Source of the DNA: Cellulomonas fimi
GTDB lineage: Bacteria; Actinomycetota; Actinomycetes; Actinomycetales; Cellulomonadaceae
Assembly (NCBI RefSeq): GCF_012952065.1
Contig: NZ_JABCJJ010000020.1
Location: forward strand, 1 to 57,958
DNA: 57,958 nt
Direction: 5' to 3'
The translations under genes and the position numbers were made by a program. The notes beneath the pieces are model-generated. The model was not told where the DNA came from and made no database searches. It worked only from the letters and a program-made list of their open reading frames with translations. Shown in pieces: positions 9,432 to 18,316 of this stretch. How positions within the stretch are numbered: position 1 is the first letter of the stretch; the number at the start of each line of letters is the position of its first letter.

Positions 9432-9609
9432 CGGCGACCCGGTCGCGGCCTGGTCACGTTCGTCCCGTTCGACACCCGCGCGCGTGGCCGAGAATGGTGT
9501 CCACCGACGACCGATGAGGTGGAACCGTTCTCTCGGTCACCACACCAGCCCGAGAACCACGCCGGCTCGAGAACCACGCAGCAGGCGAGGCACGACAGGA
9601 GAACCCTCG

Positions 9610-10992
9610 ATGCGCGACGACGCGGCCGGCGCGGTCCAGCACCGGGTCGTCCGCGTCGACCGGGACGCGCTCGCAGGGGCGGCCGGTCAGGGCGGCGCCT
9701 GGCAGCACCTGCCGGAGGTCGCCCGGGCCCGACGCCGCACCCTCGGCACCCTGCTCGTCGCCCAGGTCGCGGGGTCGCTGGGCATCGGGGCCGCGCCCGC
9801 CGTCGGCATCCTCCTCGCCGAGGCGGTCACCCGCTCGGAGACCTGGTCCGGCATCGCGCGCGCGTCGACGACGATCGGCGCCGCCTTCTTCTCCCTGGCC
9901 CTCGGTGCGCTCGCCGCGCGCCGCGGCAGGCGCACGTCCCTGACGCTGGCCTGGGCCGTCGCCGCCGTGGGCGCCGCGCTCCTCGTCGCCTCGCCGATCG
10001 CGGGCTCGATCCCCCTGCTCGTGCTCGGCATGCTGGCGATGGGAGCCGGGACGGCGGGCGGGCTTCAGTCACGCTTCGCGGCCACCGACCTGGCGCTGCC
10101 GGAGCACCGGGGTCGCAGCCTCGCGCTCGTCGTCTGGGTCGGGACGCTGGGCGCCGTCGTCGGGCCGAACCTCGGCGTGCCTGGGCTCGCCGTCGAGCGT
10201 GCGCTCGGTCTCCCGCCTCTCTCCGGAGCGTTCGCGATCGGCGCCGTCCTGCTCGCGCTCACCGCGACGCTGCTGCTCGTGATGCTGCGGCCCGACCCGT
10301 TGAGGATGGCGCAGCGGCTCGGGGCCCGCGACGGCGCGGCATCTGCACCGGCACCGGCACCGGCACCGGCACCGGTTGCAGCCGACCGTACGCTGGGCAC
10401 GGTCGCCGGGACGCGCGCGGCGCTGCGGATGCTGCGTGCCTCGGCGGACGGCCGCTTCGCGTTCGTCGCCCTCGTGCTGGCGCACGTGTCGATGGTCTCC
10501 GTGATGACCATGACGCCGGTGCACCTGAACCGCCACGGCGGCACCGTGACCCTCATCGGGCTCACGATCAGCGCGCACGTCGTGGGCATGTTCGGGTTCG
10601 CACCCATCGTGGGTGCAGCCGCCGACCGGTTCGGCCGGGTGCCGGTCGTCGTCGTCGGCCAGCTCGTGCTCGCCTCCTCCGCCGCCGTGAGCATCGTCGG
10701 CGCCGGCTCGCACGCGGCTGTCGCCGTCGCGCTCGGGCTGCTCGGGCTCGGCTGGTCGGTCGTGACGGTGCCGGCGTCGACCCTGCTCACCGAGTCGGTG
10801 CCGGCATCGAGCCGCCCGCTCGTGCAGGGGGCGGGCGACGCCTCGATGAACGCGGCGGCCGCCCTGGGCGCGATCGCGTCCGGTCCGCTGATGGCCACGG
10901 TGGGCTTCCCCGGCCTCGCGCTCGCGGCGGGCGCCGTGGTGGTGCCGGTGCTGTGGATGGCAGCGCGACGGGGGGCTGCGCGCACCCGGTGA
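9610..10992 (+). CDS. MFS transporter, 460 aa
   Basis: ATG 9610 is preceded by AGGAGAACC, and the in-frame upstream extension lacks membrane or conserved character. Twelve hydrophobic segments fall in two halves. The loop between helices 2 and 3 has RRGRRTSL, and its counterpart in the second half is AAADRFGRVPVVV, both fitting MFS signature loop A. The central cytoplasmic loop holds an Ala-Pro repeat encoded by five perfect GCACCG units (10345-10374). The substrate is unknown; drug or sugar efflux are both possible. The gene stands alone, 178 bases after rlmC and convergent with the DUF4386 gene. Confidence 0.87.
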   Translation: MRDDAAGAVQHRVVRVDRDALAGAAGQGGAWQHLPEVARARRRTLGTLLVAQVAGSLGIGAAPAVGILLAEAVTRSETWSGIARASTTIGAAFFSLALGALAARRGRRTSLTLAWAVAAVGAALLVASPIAGSIPLLVLGMLAMGAGTAGGLQSRFAATDLALPEHRGRSLALVVWVGTLGAVVGPNLGVPGLAVERALGLPPLSGAFAIGAVLLALTATLLLVMLRPDPLRMAQRLGARDGAASAPAPAPAPAPVAADRTLGTVAGTRAALRMLRASADGRFAFVALVLAHVSMVSVMTMTPVHLNRHGGTVTLIGLTISAHVVGMFGFAPIVGAAADRFGRVPVVVVGQLVLASSAAVSIVGAGSHAAVAVALGLLGLGWSVVTVPASTLLTESVPASSRPLVQGAGDASMNAAAALGAIASGPLMATVGFPGLALAAGAVVVPVLWMAARRGAARTR

Positions 10993-11005
10993 GTCGGCCC
11001 TGCCG

Positions 11006-11767
11006 TCAGCGAGCGACGCCGGACGGTTCGGCGTGCCGCGCCGCCACGGGTCCCGACGGCCGGGCACCCCCCAGCGTGATCCGGCGGCCGCGGATGACGA
11101 GCCAGAGGGCGAGGAGCAGCTCGCCGACGAACGTGAACGTGCTCACGGTGACCGGGAGACCGATCGGGAGCACCGTGCCGACGGCGTCGACCGCGTAGCC
11201 CACGCCCGCCACCATCAGCAGGACTCCGAGCCACGACGGGACGTAGGGCGCCCGGACGGCCAGCACGCCCAGCACCAGCAGGTGCAGGCCGAAGAGGACG
11301 AGGCCGGCGTCCCAGACGTCCGAGAACCCGGTCATCCCCGCGGCGACCTGGGTCTGCTGCGCCGCGGTGGCCACGCCTCCGTCGATCGTGTCGAGCACCC
11401 GGAGGACCTCGACCAGCTCCAGCACGGCGAGCAGGTACACACCGGAGTAGGCCAGGCGGAGCGCCGCGGCCAGCGCCGAGGCCGCCCGGTGTACGGGAGC
11501 CAGCACCCGGTACAGCGCGAACGAGACGACCACGTCCAGCGCGATCACCGCGACGAGGGTGACCACGCCGGCGACGAACAGCCCGTGCGAGGCCATCACG
11601 TCCGCCGTCGTCGCGGCGGCGTCGCCGACGGTGACGAGGCCCTCGACCGCGACGAGGGCGCCGAACGGGGCCAGGACGGCCATGACGAGCAGCGCCGTCC
11701 CTGCCAGGAGCCCGCCGCGGCGGACCGATCGCTCTGCGGTGGTGGGGCTGGCGCCGATCGCGTTCAT
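11006..11767 (-). CDS. DUF4386 family integral membrane protein, 253 aa
   Basis: Start ATG 11767 (MNAIGAS); the in-frame upstream extension crosses the operator and is not credible. There are about six membrane segments, with a helix 1 region typical of DUF4386 (RRGGLLAGTALLVMAVLAPFG), a middle segment ALRLAYSGVYLLAVLELVEV, and SWLGVLLMVAGVGYAVDAV near the end. The family has no known activity. The gene diverges from a TetR-family gene across a 125-bp region with one strong palindrome, so it is the likely target of that repressor. A DUF4386 paralogue lies at 38197-38964, also beside a regulator. Confidence 0.78.
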   Translation of the reverse strand: MNAIGASPTTAERSVRRGGLLAGTALLVMAVLAPFGALVAVEGLVTVGDAAATTADVMASHGLFVAGVVTLVAVIALDVVVSFALYRVLAPVHRAASALAAALRLAYSGVYLLAVLELVEVLRVLDTIDGGVATAAQQTQVAAGMTGFSDVWDAGLVLFGLHLLVLGVLAVRAPYVPSWLGVLLMVAGVGYAVDAVGTVLPIGLPVTVSTFTFVGELLLALWLVIRGRRITLGGARPSGPVAARHAEPSGVAR

Positions 11768-11820
11768 GATGCGTCCGCTCTGTGAGGCCCGGTCAGGGCG
11801 GGGGTCGCCGCGACTCGATG

Positions 11821-11852
11821 TACCGTACTTTGTACGTGTACTAAGTACGGTA
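11821..11852. promoter_or_regulatory. Palindromic operator between the DUF4386 and TetR genes
   Basis: Perfect 10-base arms TACCGTACTT (11821-11830) and AAGTACGGTA (11843-11852) flank an inner imperfect palindrome GTAC-GT-GTAC. The 32-bp site lies 54 bases from the DUF4386 start and 41 bases from the TetR start, in the only gap between the two divergent genes. This size and position are typical of TetR-family self-operators controlling both genes. Confidence 0.82.
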
Positions 11853-11892
11853 CGGTCTTCCCCAGCGATCTGACAAGGACCGGGGAGGCGCC

Positions 11893-12609
11893 ATGGCACA
11901 CCAGGACGACGCGGCGGCGCGCGACGCGGCGGCGCCCGACGCGCGGCGACAACCCCTGACCCGGGCGCGGCTGCTGGCCGGCGCCATGGCGGTCGCCGAC
12001 GCGGACGGCATCGCGGGGCTCACCATGCGATCCCTCGCCCAGTCGCTCGGGGTCAGGCCCATGGCGCTGTACCACCACGTGGCGAACAAGGACGAGATCC
12101 TCGACGGCGTCGTCGATGCCGTCTTCGCGGAGATCTACGTGCCGTCCACCGAGGGGGACTGGCGCACCGAGCTGCGCCGACGCAGCGTCTCCGCCCGGTC
12201 CGTGCTGCGCCGTCATCCCTGGGCGACGCCGCTCATGGAGTCACGGATGAACGCGGGACCGGCGACGCTCCGCCACCACGACGCCGTGCTCGGGACCCTG
12301 CGCGGCGCAGGCTTCTCGCTCGAGCAGACGGCCCACGCCTATGCGCTGCTCGACAGCCACCTGTACGGGTCGTCGCTGCAGGAGTCCGGCCTGCCGTTCG
12401 ACTCCCCCGACGACGTCCCCGCGCTGGCCGAGGCCTTCCTTGCCCACTTCCCCGCGCCGTCGTTCCCGCACCTCGCCGAGTTCACCACCCGCCACGTGCT
12501 CCAGCCGGGCTACGACTACGGCACCGAGTTCGAGTTCGGGCTCGACGTCATCCTCGACGCCGTGGCGCGCCTGCGGGACCGGGCCGACGGACGGGAGGAT
12601 CAGGCATGA
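11893..12609 (+). CDS. TetR/AcrR family transcriptional regulator, 238 aa
   Basis: ATG 11893 (MAHQDD) follows GGACCGGGGAGG. The N-terminal helix-turn-helix is clear: LTRARLLAGAMAVADADGIAGLTMRSLAQSLGVRPMALYHHVANKDE, with recognition helix MALYHHV, at roughly residues 22-68. The C-terminal part (WRTELRRRSVSARSVLRRHPWATPLM onwards) is like TetR_C ligand domains. A 32-bp palindrome sits just upstream, so the protein probably represses itself and the divergent DUF4386 gene. It overlaps the next small ORF by ATGA. The ligand is unknown. Confidence 0.9.
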   Translation: MAHQDDAAARDAAAPDARRQPLTRARLLAGAMAVADADGIAGLTMRSLAQSLGVRPMALYHHVANKDEILDGVVDAVFAEIYVPSTEGDWRTELRRRSVSARSVLRRHPWATPLMESRMNAGPATLRHHDAVLGTLRGAGFSLEQTAHAYALLDSHLYGSSLQESGLPFDSPDDVPALAEAFLAHFPAPSFPHLAEFTTRHVLQPGYDYGTEFEFGLDVILDAVARLRDRADGREDQA

Positions 12610-12800
12610 CCGATCCCGCGACCCTGCTCCGCCGCGCCGCCCTGCTGGCCGCGAGCGCCGTGCTCGCGGCGGCCGTGGGTCAGCGCACGATGGCGCGCGT
12701 GTGGCGCCTGCGGGCCGGCTCGCGCGAGTCAGTGACGCACGGCCGCATCGCTGTGCAGGCCGATCGATCGACGGGAGAACGCGATGACCCAGGAGCGTGA
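12606..12800 (+). CDS. Possible small membrane protein, 64 aa
   Basis: The ATG at 12606 overlaps the TetR stop as ATGA. One hydrophobic N-terminal helix (RRAALLAASAVLAAAVG) is followed by a basic and polar tail. The 3' end overlaps the start of the nitronate monooxygenase-like gene by 17 bases. I do not recognise a family. It could be a real coupled small protein or a chance ORF in GC-rich DNA; the TetR overlap is the only positive sign. Confidence 0.33.
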   Translation: MTDPATLLRRAALLAASAVLAAAVGQRTMARVWRLRAGSRESVTHGRIAVQADRSTGERDDPGA

Positions 12801-13881
12801 CGAGGTGCGGGGCGGTGGCCGGGTGACGGACGGCGACGGCGTGCTGGACGGCTGCCGCGTGCCGGTCGTGCTCGCGCCGATGGCCGGCGGCCCCTCCACG
12901 CCCGAGCTGTGCGCAGGGGTGAGCGAGGCGGGCGGGCTGGGTTTCCTGGCAGCCGGGTACCTCACCGCCGCCGACCTCGCGGCACGCATCGACGCGACCC
13001 GACGGCTCACGGACCGCCCGTTCGGGGTCAACGTGTTCGTCCCGGGCTCGCCCGGCGACGCGGCGGCGGTCGCGGCGTACGCCCGTCGCCTCGAGCCCGA
13101 GGCGACGCGGCTCGGCGTCGGCGTCGGCCAGGCACGGGTGGACGACGACGACTGGACCGCCACCCTCGACCTGCTCGCCGGCGACCCCGTGCCGGTGGTC
13201 TCGTTCACGTTCGGCTGCCCCGCGCCCGAGGACGTCGCGCGGCTCCGCGACGCCGGGAGCGAGGTCTGGGTGACCGTCACCTCGGCGGCCGAGGCACGCC
13301 TGGCGCAGGGGTCCGGCGCCGACGCGCTCGTGGTCCAGGGAGCCGAGGCGGGCGGTCACCGCGGGGGCTTCACCGATGCCGACGACGCGACCGGGCTCCT
13401 CGCGCTGCTCCAGCTCGTGCGCGTGGTCAGCTCCCTGCCGATGATCGCGGCGGGCGCGATCATGACCGGGGCTGCCCTCGCCGGGGTGCTCGCCGCGGGG
13501 GCACGGGCGGGGGCGCTCGGGACTGCGTTCCTGCGTTGCCCGGAGGCCGGGACCGTCGACCTGCACCGGCAGGCGCTCGCGCGCGGGGACGAGCGGTCGA
13601 CGCGGCTGACTCGGGCGTTCACCGGCCGCCTCGCCCGCGGGCTCGAGAACCGGTTCCTCCTGGAGCACTCGGCGCACGCGCCGTCGGCCTATCCCGAGGT
13701 GCACTTCCTCACGGCGCCGCTCCGCGCGGCGGCACGGGCGGCGGGGGACGCGGAGGCGGTCAACTTGTGGGCAGGGCAGGCGCACCCGCTCGGCACGGAG
13801 CTGCCCGCAGGCGAGGTGGTCGCGCGCGTCGCCGCGGAGGCCCGTGCCGCCGTGGAGGCGGTCGCCCGGCTCCTCGTCTGA
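12784..13881 (+). CDS. Nitronate monooxygenase / 2-nitropropane dioxygenase-like flavoprotein, 365 aa
   Basis: ATG 12784 follows ACGGGAGAACGCG. The TIM-barrel flavoprotein family is shown by PVVLAPMAGGPSTPELC, by SEAGGLGFLAAGY, by the central VSFTFGCP, by the FMN-phosphate loop region VVQGAEAGGHRGG with the family's catalytic-site His, and by PMIAAGAIMTGAAL. Family members oxidise alkyl nitronates such as propionate 3-nitronate using FMN and oxygen; some related proteins have other reductase roles. It follows the TetR gene on the same strand and may be controlled with it. Length fits the family. Confidence 0.88.
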   Translation: MTQERDEVRGGGRVTDGDGVLDGCRVPVVLAPMAGGPSTPELCAGVSEAGGLGFLAAGYLTAADLAARIDATRRLTDRPFGVNVFVPGSPGDAAAVAAYARRLEPEATRLGVGVGQARVDDDDWTATLDLLAGDPVPVVSFTFGCPAPEDVARLRDAGSEVWVTVTSAAEARLAQGSGADALVVQGAEAGGHRGGFTDADDATGLLALLQLVRVVSSLPMIAAGAIMTGAALAGVLAAGARAGALGTAFLRCPEAGTVDLHRQALARGDERSTRLTRAFTGRLARGLENRFLLEHSAHAPSAYPEVHFLTAPLRAAARAAGDAEAVNLWAGQAHPLGTELPAGEVVARVAAEARAAVEAVARLLV

Positions 13882-14163
13882 CTGCCGGCCGCCCGCCTCT
13901 CGCTCCTGTCCGGCCGCTGCCTCTCGCGCCTCTCCGGCCGCCCGCCTGTTCATCCGGCCGATCCGCACCGCCGCGCCCGTCCATCCGTCCGTCGGTCCGT
14001 CCGTGCGGAGCATGGTGCTCCTGGGGCCTGCGGGACGGGCCCACCGTGCGATCGGCCCTCAGGTGTCCCACCGGACACATGCTCCGCGCGGAACGACTGA
14101 CGACGCCGGTCGACGACGGCGCGAGCGATGCAGCGTGGTATGGGCCGCCCAGCCCCCGTGCGA

Positions 14164-14505
14164 TCAGGTGTTGAGAAGGATCGTCAGCGCGAGAGCGGTG
14201 GACACCGCCCCGAGCACCACGCCCGCCGTGACCCACCTCGTGCGCCGCTCGGCCCACGGGACGAAGGTGAACGGCGTCGCGAGAAGCGCGCCCGGCAGCA
14301 AGGCGACGAGCAGTGCCTGGTACACGTCCGAACGATGCGGCCCACCGGACGGGCACGACTCGAAGCCACACAGCATGAGGAGAGAGGCGAAGGCGATCGC
14401 CGCCGCAGGGTTGCACGCGAGCAGGACGAGCCCCACGAGGGCCCACCGAGCGGGAGCGCGGGGGCGCCCCGCCCGGGCCCCGCGGGAGGACCGGCTCCCG
14501 CTCAC
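14164..14505 (-). CDS. Small membrane protein of unknown function, about 113 aa
   Basis: The frame is open from far upstream. The likely start is GTG 14505 (VSGSRSSRGARAGR), just before a basic stretch and the first hydrophobic segment (ALVGLVLLACNPAAAIAFASLLMLCG). Two more segments follow: YQALLVALLPGALLATPFTFV, and WVTAGVVLGAVSTALALTILL at the C-terminus. A loop holds two cysteines (CGFESCPSG). The start is uncertain because the ribosome site is weak. I recognise no family. It stands alone between the nitronate monooxygenase gene and the GH2 gene. The 282 bases between 13881 and this gene hold no supported gene, only GC-rich repeats and small inverted repeats. Confidence 0.5.
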   Translation of the reverse strand: MSGSRSSRGARAGRPRAPARWALVGLVLLACNPAAAIAFASLLMLCGFESCPSGGPHRSDVYQALLVALLPGALLATPFTFVPWAERRTRWVTAGVVLGAVSTALALTILLNT

Positions 14506-14664
14506 AGCTGCCGGTCCGACACTCGGCCGCTCCCGGTCAACTGCACCTTGCCCCCGATCACTCCTGCCACCTCGGCGACGGGCGTTGACCGCGACGCTCC
14601 ACGAGTGGCGGATTCTGACGTTCAGCACGGTGCCACTGACGACGTGACGACGTGACGACCAGGC

Positions 14665-14697
14665 GGAGGGGCCCGGCATCGCCTGCGGGGCCCCTCC
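14665..14697 (-). terminator. Hairpin downstream of the GH2 gene
   Basis: Arms GGAGGGGCCC (14665-14674) and GGGCCCCTCC (14688-14697) pair perfectly around a 13-base loop, 24 bases after the GH2 stop on the minus strand. There is no clear T-run, as is usual in very GC-rich genomes, so termination activity is an inference. Confidence 0.55.
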
Positions 14698-14720
14698 TGT
14701 CGCAGATCGCGCGGTCCGCG

Positions 14721-17252
14721 TCAGTCGTCGAACGTGAACCAGTTGAGGTTGACGATCCCGCCCGAGCCGCCGCCGCGGAACGTCACGTACACGTCACGCA
14801 CGCCCCGCACCGGCTCGGTCACCGGTGCGCTCACGCTCGCCCACTGCTGCCACCCACCCGTGCTGGTGACCGGCACGCTGGCGACGACCGGCCCGGTCGG
14901 GCTGTCGAGCCGGTACTCGACCACTCCCCCGGCGGCGCTCTCGGAGGCGACGCGGGTCACGACCGCGCGCGGGCCCCTCGAGCCGAAGTCCATCCCCTTG
15001 TAGGTCAGCACGTCGCCCTCGTGCACGTAGCCGACGTTCATGCCGGGGCCGCCGTCCTCCGTGTCCTGGATCTCGGTACCCGTCTGCCGGTCGTGCGTCT
15101 CGGCCTGGATCTTGCCCAGCCCGGGGCGGGTGCCGAGCGTCCACGTGACCGAGTCGGTGCGCCGCACGCCGCCGATGGTCGCGGCCACCGTCACGACGTT
15201 CTGCCCGGGGTCGAGCGTGACGTCGTCCCATCGGAAGATCTTGTCGCCACTCGCGCGGCTGCCCAGCGGCCGACCGTTGAGCGTGGCCGAGACGGACGTC
15301 GCGTTCGAGTAGACCTTGAGGTCCGTCAGCGGGTCGGTGCGATCCGCCCAGCGCTCGCTCGTGATGTGCAGCGTCGGCGTCGACGCCCAGCTCGCCTTGT
15401 AGAAGTAGTACGCGTCCTTGCGCACCTGCCGGTCGCGGGTCACCAGGCCCTTGTCGTTGATGCCGGGCTGGTCGCCCTCGCTGCGCCGGTCGGACGCGAA
15501 GTCGAACATGTTCCACACGAAGCTGCCCCAGATGAAGGGACGTGCCTCGATGTCCTTCCAGACCCGCTCGTGGAACTGCGCCTGGTACTCCTCGGGGTGC
15601 CAGCGGCCGGTCGTCTCGGGCTTGAGCGGGTCGAGCGCGTGCTGCCTCGTGTTCGCGCCGGCCCCGTACTCGGAGATGCCGATCGCCTTGTCCGGCTCGG
15701 CGGCGCGCAGCTTGTCGGCCCACTGCCCGAAGCTCTCGCGATCCGGGCTGCCGTACCAGCCGAAGTACTTGTTGTAGCTCGACGTCTCGGCGTGCTCGGT
15801 GACCGGGCTGCTGTCGCTGAGGCAGCAGCTCGCGTACGTGGTGATGCGGTCCGGATCCTCGGCGTCGGCCAGGTCGGAGAGCCCGGCCAGCAGCTCGTTG
15901 GTCCGCGCGTCGTCAACCCGCTGCTCGTTGCCGATCCCCCAGAACACGATCGACGGGTGGTTGTAGTTCTGCCGGATCATCTCGGTGAGCTGCTGCCGCA
16001 CGTTCTGCTCGAAAGCCGGCGTGTCCGTGTAGTCGTTGATGAACGGGAGCTCCGCGTACACCACGAACCCGCGCTCGTCGGCGAGCTCGTAGTCCTTCTG
16101 GTCGTGCTGGTAGTGCGCCATCCGGACGGCGTTGGCGCCCATCTCGCCGATGATGTCGAAGTCCTCGACGTGGTCGGCGTTGCTCTGGGCCCAGCCGATC
16201 TCGGCACGGTCCTGGTGCAGGTTGACGCCGCGCAACGGCAGGCGCGCGCCGTTGAGCGAGAAACCCTCGTCGGCGTCGACCGCGACGGTCCGCAGGCCGA
16301 GCGGCTCGGTGACGACGTCGACGACGCGGCCCGTCGCCCGGTCGATCACCTCGACGTTCGCGTCGTAGAGGTAGGGGTCGGCGACGCCGTTCCACAAGCG
16401 CGGCCGCGCGATCGCGATGATCTGCACGACCTCGGTCCCCTCGCCCGCCGCGAGCGTCGAGGTGCCGCTCGTCTGCTCGACGACGACGCCGCCGTCGGGC
16501 CGGGTGACGACCGTGCGGACCGCGAGGGTCCGGGCGTCGTCGTTGTTGTTCCAGAGCTTGGTCGTGACGTCGACCGTGGCGGACGAGGCCGAGACGTCGC
16601 GCTGGCGCAGGTAGACGCCCGGGCCCCCGAAGTCGAGCATCCGCACCTGCAGGGGGTCGACCGCCCAGAGGCTGACGTTGCGGTAGATGCCGCCGGAGAA
16701 GCTGAAGTCCGCGCGCAGCGGCGCGATGTCGGCGTCGGGCGAGTTGTCGACCTTCACCGCGAGCACGTTGTCGGCGCCGACCCGCAAGGCAGACGTCGCG
16801 TTGAACCGGAAGCGCGAGTAGCCGCCCTCGTGCCGGCCGAGGTAGACGCCGTTCACCCAGACGTCCGCGACCTGGTTGACGCCCGCGAACTGCAGGTAGA
16901 GCTGCTTCCCGGCCTGGTCGGCGGCGACCGTGAGGCGCTGGCGGTACCAGCCGATCCCTCGGTAGTAGTCGTCTCCTCCGTCGGCGCCGTCCGCGTCGTT
17001 CCAGGTGTGCGGGGTGGTGACGGCCTCCCAGCCGCGGTCGTCGAACTCGGGCGCCTGCGCACCGGCGACGTCGGCCCTGAGGAAGCGTCACCCGGCGTTG
17101 AGGTCGACGCGCTCGCGCAGGTCCGGTGGCGCGTAGGTGGCCGCCGAACCGGCAGTCGTGGCCGCGGTGGCTGGGGTCGTCGGGGTCGCGCCGACGAGCG
17201 CGGGCAGCAGACCCAGCAGGACGATGAGGACGACGGACTTCACGGCTCGCAT
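14721..17252 (-). pseudogene. Secreted GH2-family glycosidase (beta-galactosidase type) with C-terminal CBM6, interrupted by in-frame TGA
   Basis: From ATG 17252 the frame gives a signal peptide (MRAVKSVVLIVLLGLLPALVGA) and then RERVDLNAG, a TGA at 17088-17090, then RFLRADVAGAQAPEFDDRGW in the same frame to the stop at 14721. GH2 enzymes read NxGWRF here, so the TGA stands where TGG (Trp) is expected. The rest is intact: sugar-binding domain, immunoglobulin-like domain, and barrel with acid/base Glu in FWGIGNEQRV and nucleophile Glu in ISEYGAGAN. A C-terminal CBM6-like domain starts near KIQAETHDRQTG. Full length would be 843 codons. It is either a fresh pseudogene, a base error, or a readthrough case. 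An initiation downstream, such as ATG 16856, would lack the export signal and part of the first domain. A LacI-type half-site motif lies about 100 bases upstream. Confidence 0.85.
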
Positions 17253-17342
17253 GAGTGCTCCCCCTGTGGCCGCCCCGGGGGACCCGCGACGCTGCGGGTC
17301 GAGGCGGTGGGTGAAGTGTGCTCAGACCGGGTGAGATCGGCA

Positions 17343-17360
17343 TCAAGTTGCCACTTGTTG
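17343..17360. promoter_or_regulatory. Possible LacI-type operator upstream of the GH2 gene
   Basis: The inverted repeat CAAGT-TGCC-ACTTG (17344-17357) lies in the gap between the GH2 start (17252) and the reductase gene. Its right half, CTTGTTGCC, is shared with the stronger palindrome upstream of the GH3 gene at 46153-46173. The pair could be operators for a sugar repressor not present in this window. Confidence 0.45.
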
Positions 17361-17504
17361 CCCGCGCCGCAGCCTCGTCGGGGCGACGAACCGGTACACC
17401 GCCGCCATTCTGGGGGCCTCGAGGTCGAGGGCCGGACGTTCCCGCCGCCAGGGCCGACGTCCTCGCCCGGGTCTGAGCGCGCCGCCGGGCCATGGTCGTC
17501 GGCG

Positions 17505-18056
17505 TCACGCGGTCCGGACGACGTCGTAACGGGCGCACGCGAACTCGCCGTTGATGGCCAGCTCGGTCAGGCGCAGCTCGAGCCGTCTCGGCAGGAGCGG
17601 CGCACCCGACCCGAGCGTCACCGGCGCGTAGGCGATCACCACCTCGTCGAGCAGCCCCGCGTCCGCGAACTGGCCCGCGAGCTCACCCCCGCCCATGACC
17701 CAGACGTCACGCTCACCCGCCGCGTCCGCGAGCTCCGCGTGGACGGCGACGACGTCGCGGTCGGTGAACCGGACGTCCGCGTCGGGCGGCGCCTCGAGGT
17801 CGCGATGCGTGAAGACCCAGGTCGGGACGACGTAGTCCCAGGTGTCGAGGTGCTCGCGGATCCAGCGGTAGGTCGACGCTCCCATGGCGATGGCACCCAC
17901 ACCCTCGACGAAGGCGTCCGGCCCCATCGGTCCGCGCTGGTCGATGTCGCGGCTCACCAGCCAGTCGAGCGCATGGTCCGGTGCGGCGATGAAGCCGTCG
18001 AGGCTGCTGGCCACGTAGTAGGTCGTGCGGGGGGAGCGGCGTCCGGCGTCGACCAT
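17505..18056 (-). CDS. RibD C-terminal/dihydrofolate-reductase-fold family protein, 183 aa
   Basis: Start ATG 18056 (MVDAGRRSPRTTYYVASSLDGFIA). The family pattern is plain: YYVASSLDGFIA at the N-terminus, GAIAMGASTYRWI in the middle, and DVWVMGGGELAGQFADAGLLDEVVIAYAPVTLGSGAPLL at the end. These are the NADPH-binding and closing strands of the YyaP/YwjB-like DHFR-fold group. The reductase substrate is not known; true folate reductase activity is unlikely because canonical DHFR substrate residues are not conserved in this group. It lies upstream of the GH2 gene on the same strand with a 250-base gap, and its start faces the large hydrolase gene divergently. Confidence 0.85.
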   Translation of the reverse strand: MVDAGRRSPRTTYYVASSLDGFIAAPDHALDWLVSRDIDQRGPMGPDAFVEGVGAIAMGASTYRWIREHLDTWDYVVPTWVFTHRDLEAPPDADVRFTDRDVVAVHAELADAAGERDVWVMGGGELAGQFADAGLLDEVVIAYAPVTLGSGAPLLPRRLELRLTELAINGEFACARYDVVRTA

Positions 18057-18154
18057 CCGCCCATCGTGACGCAGGACCGCCGCCAGGTCAGCCCGTGCCG
18101 CGGCGCAGACGGCTCCCCCCGCCCGCCCCCCACCGCGGCTCCGGGCCGGGGCGT

Positions 18155-18222
18155 GAGTTCGCTGGTCCGGCCTCGAGTTCGCTGATCCGGACCAGCGAAC
18201 TGGGGACCGGACCAGCGAACTC
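18155..18222. repeat. Four-copy inverted/direct repeat in a divergent promoter region
   Basis: GAGTTCGCTGGTCCGG (18155-18170) and GAGTTCGCTGATCCGG (18175-18190) are followed by the reverse complements CCGGACCAGCGAACT (18187-18201) and CCGGACCAGCGAACTC (18207-18222). This gives two direct copies 20 bases apart and their mirror images. It sits between two divergent gene starts (18056 and 18317), so it is a candidate multi-site operator or a small mobile palindrome rather than a terminator. Confidence 0.8.
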
Positions 18223-18316
18223 GACGACACCGAGCGTGGGTGGTCGTCGTATCTGGCGCCGGGCACCCGCCTCGTTGGATCGTGGGCACCGGAGCACCGT
18301 GGCAGAGGAGCCTGGC

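Noticed and set aside
9484-9609. Longer N-terminus for the MFS transporter
   Set aside because: The upstream residues are Arg/Pro-rich and lack conservation signs, and a good ribosome site precedes ATG 9610.
14003-14090. Inverted GCGGAGCATG/CATGCTCCGC pair as IS ends
   Set aside because: Arms enclose under 100 bases with no coding sequence and no target duplication was seen; a chance or minor regulatory feature.
14652-18185. Plus-strand open frame of over 1100 codons opposite the GH2 and reductase genes
   Set aside because: The translation is Val/Arg/Leu/Asp-rich noise; the minus strand carries recognisable GH2 and DHFR-fold proteins.
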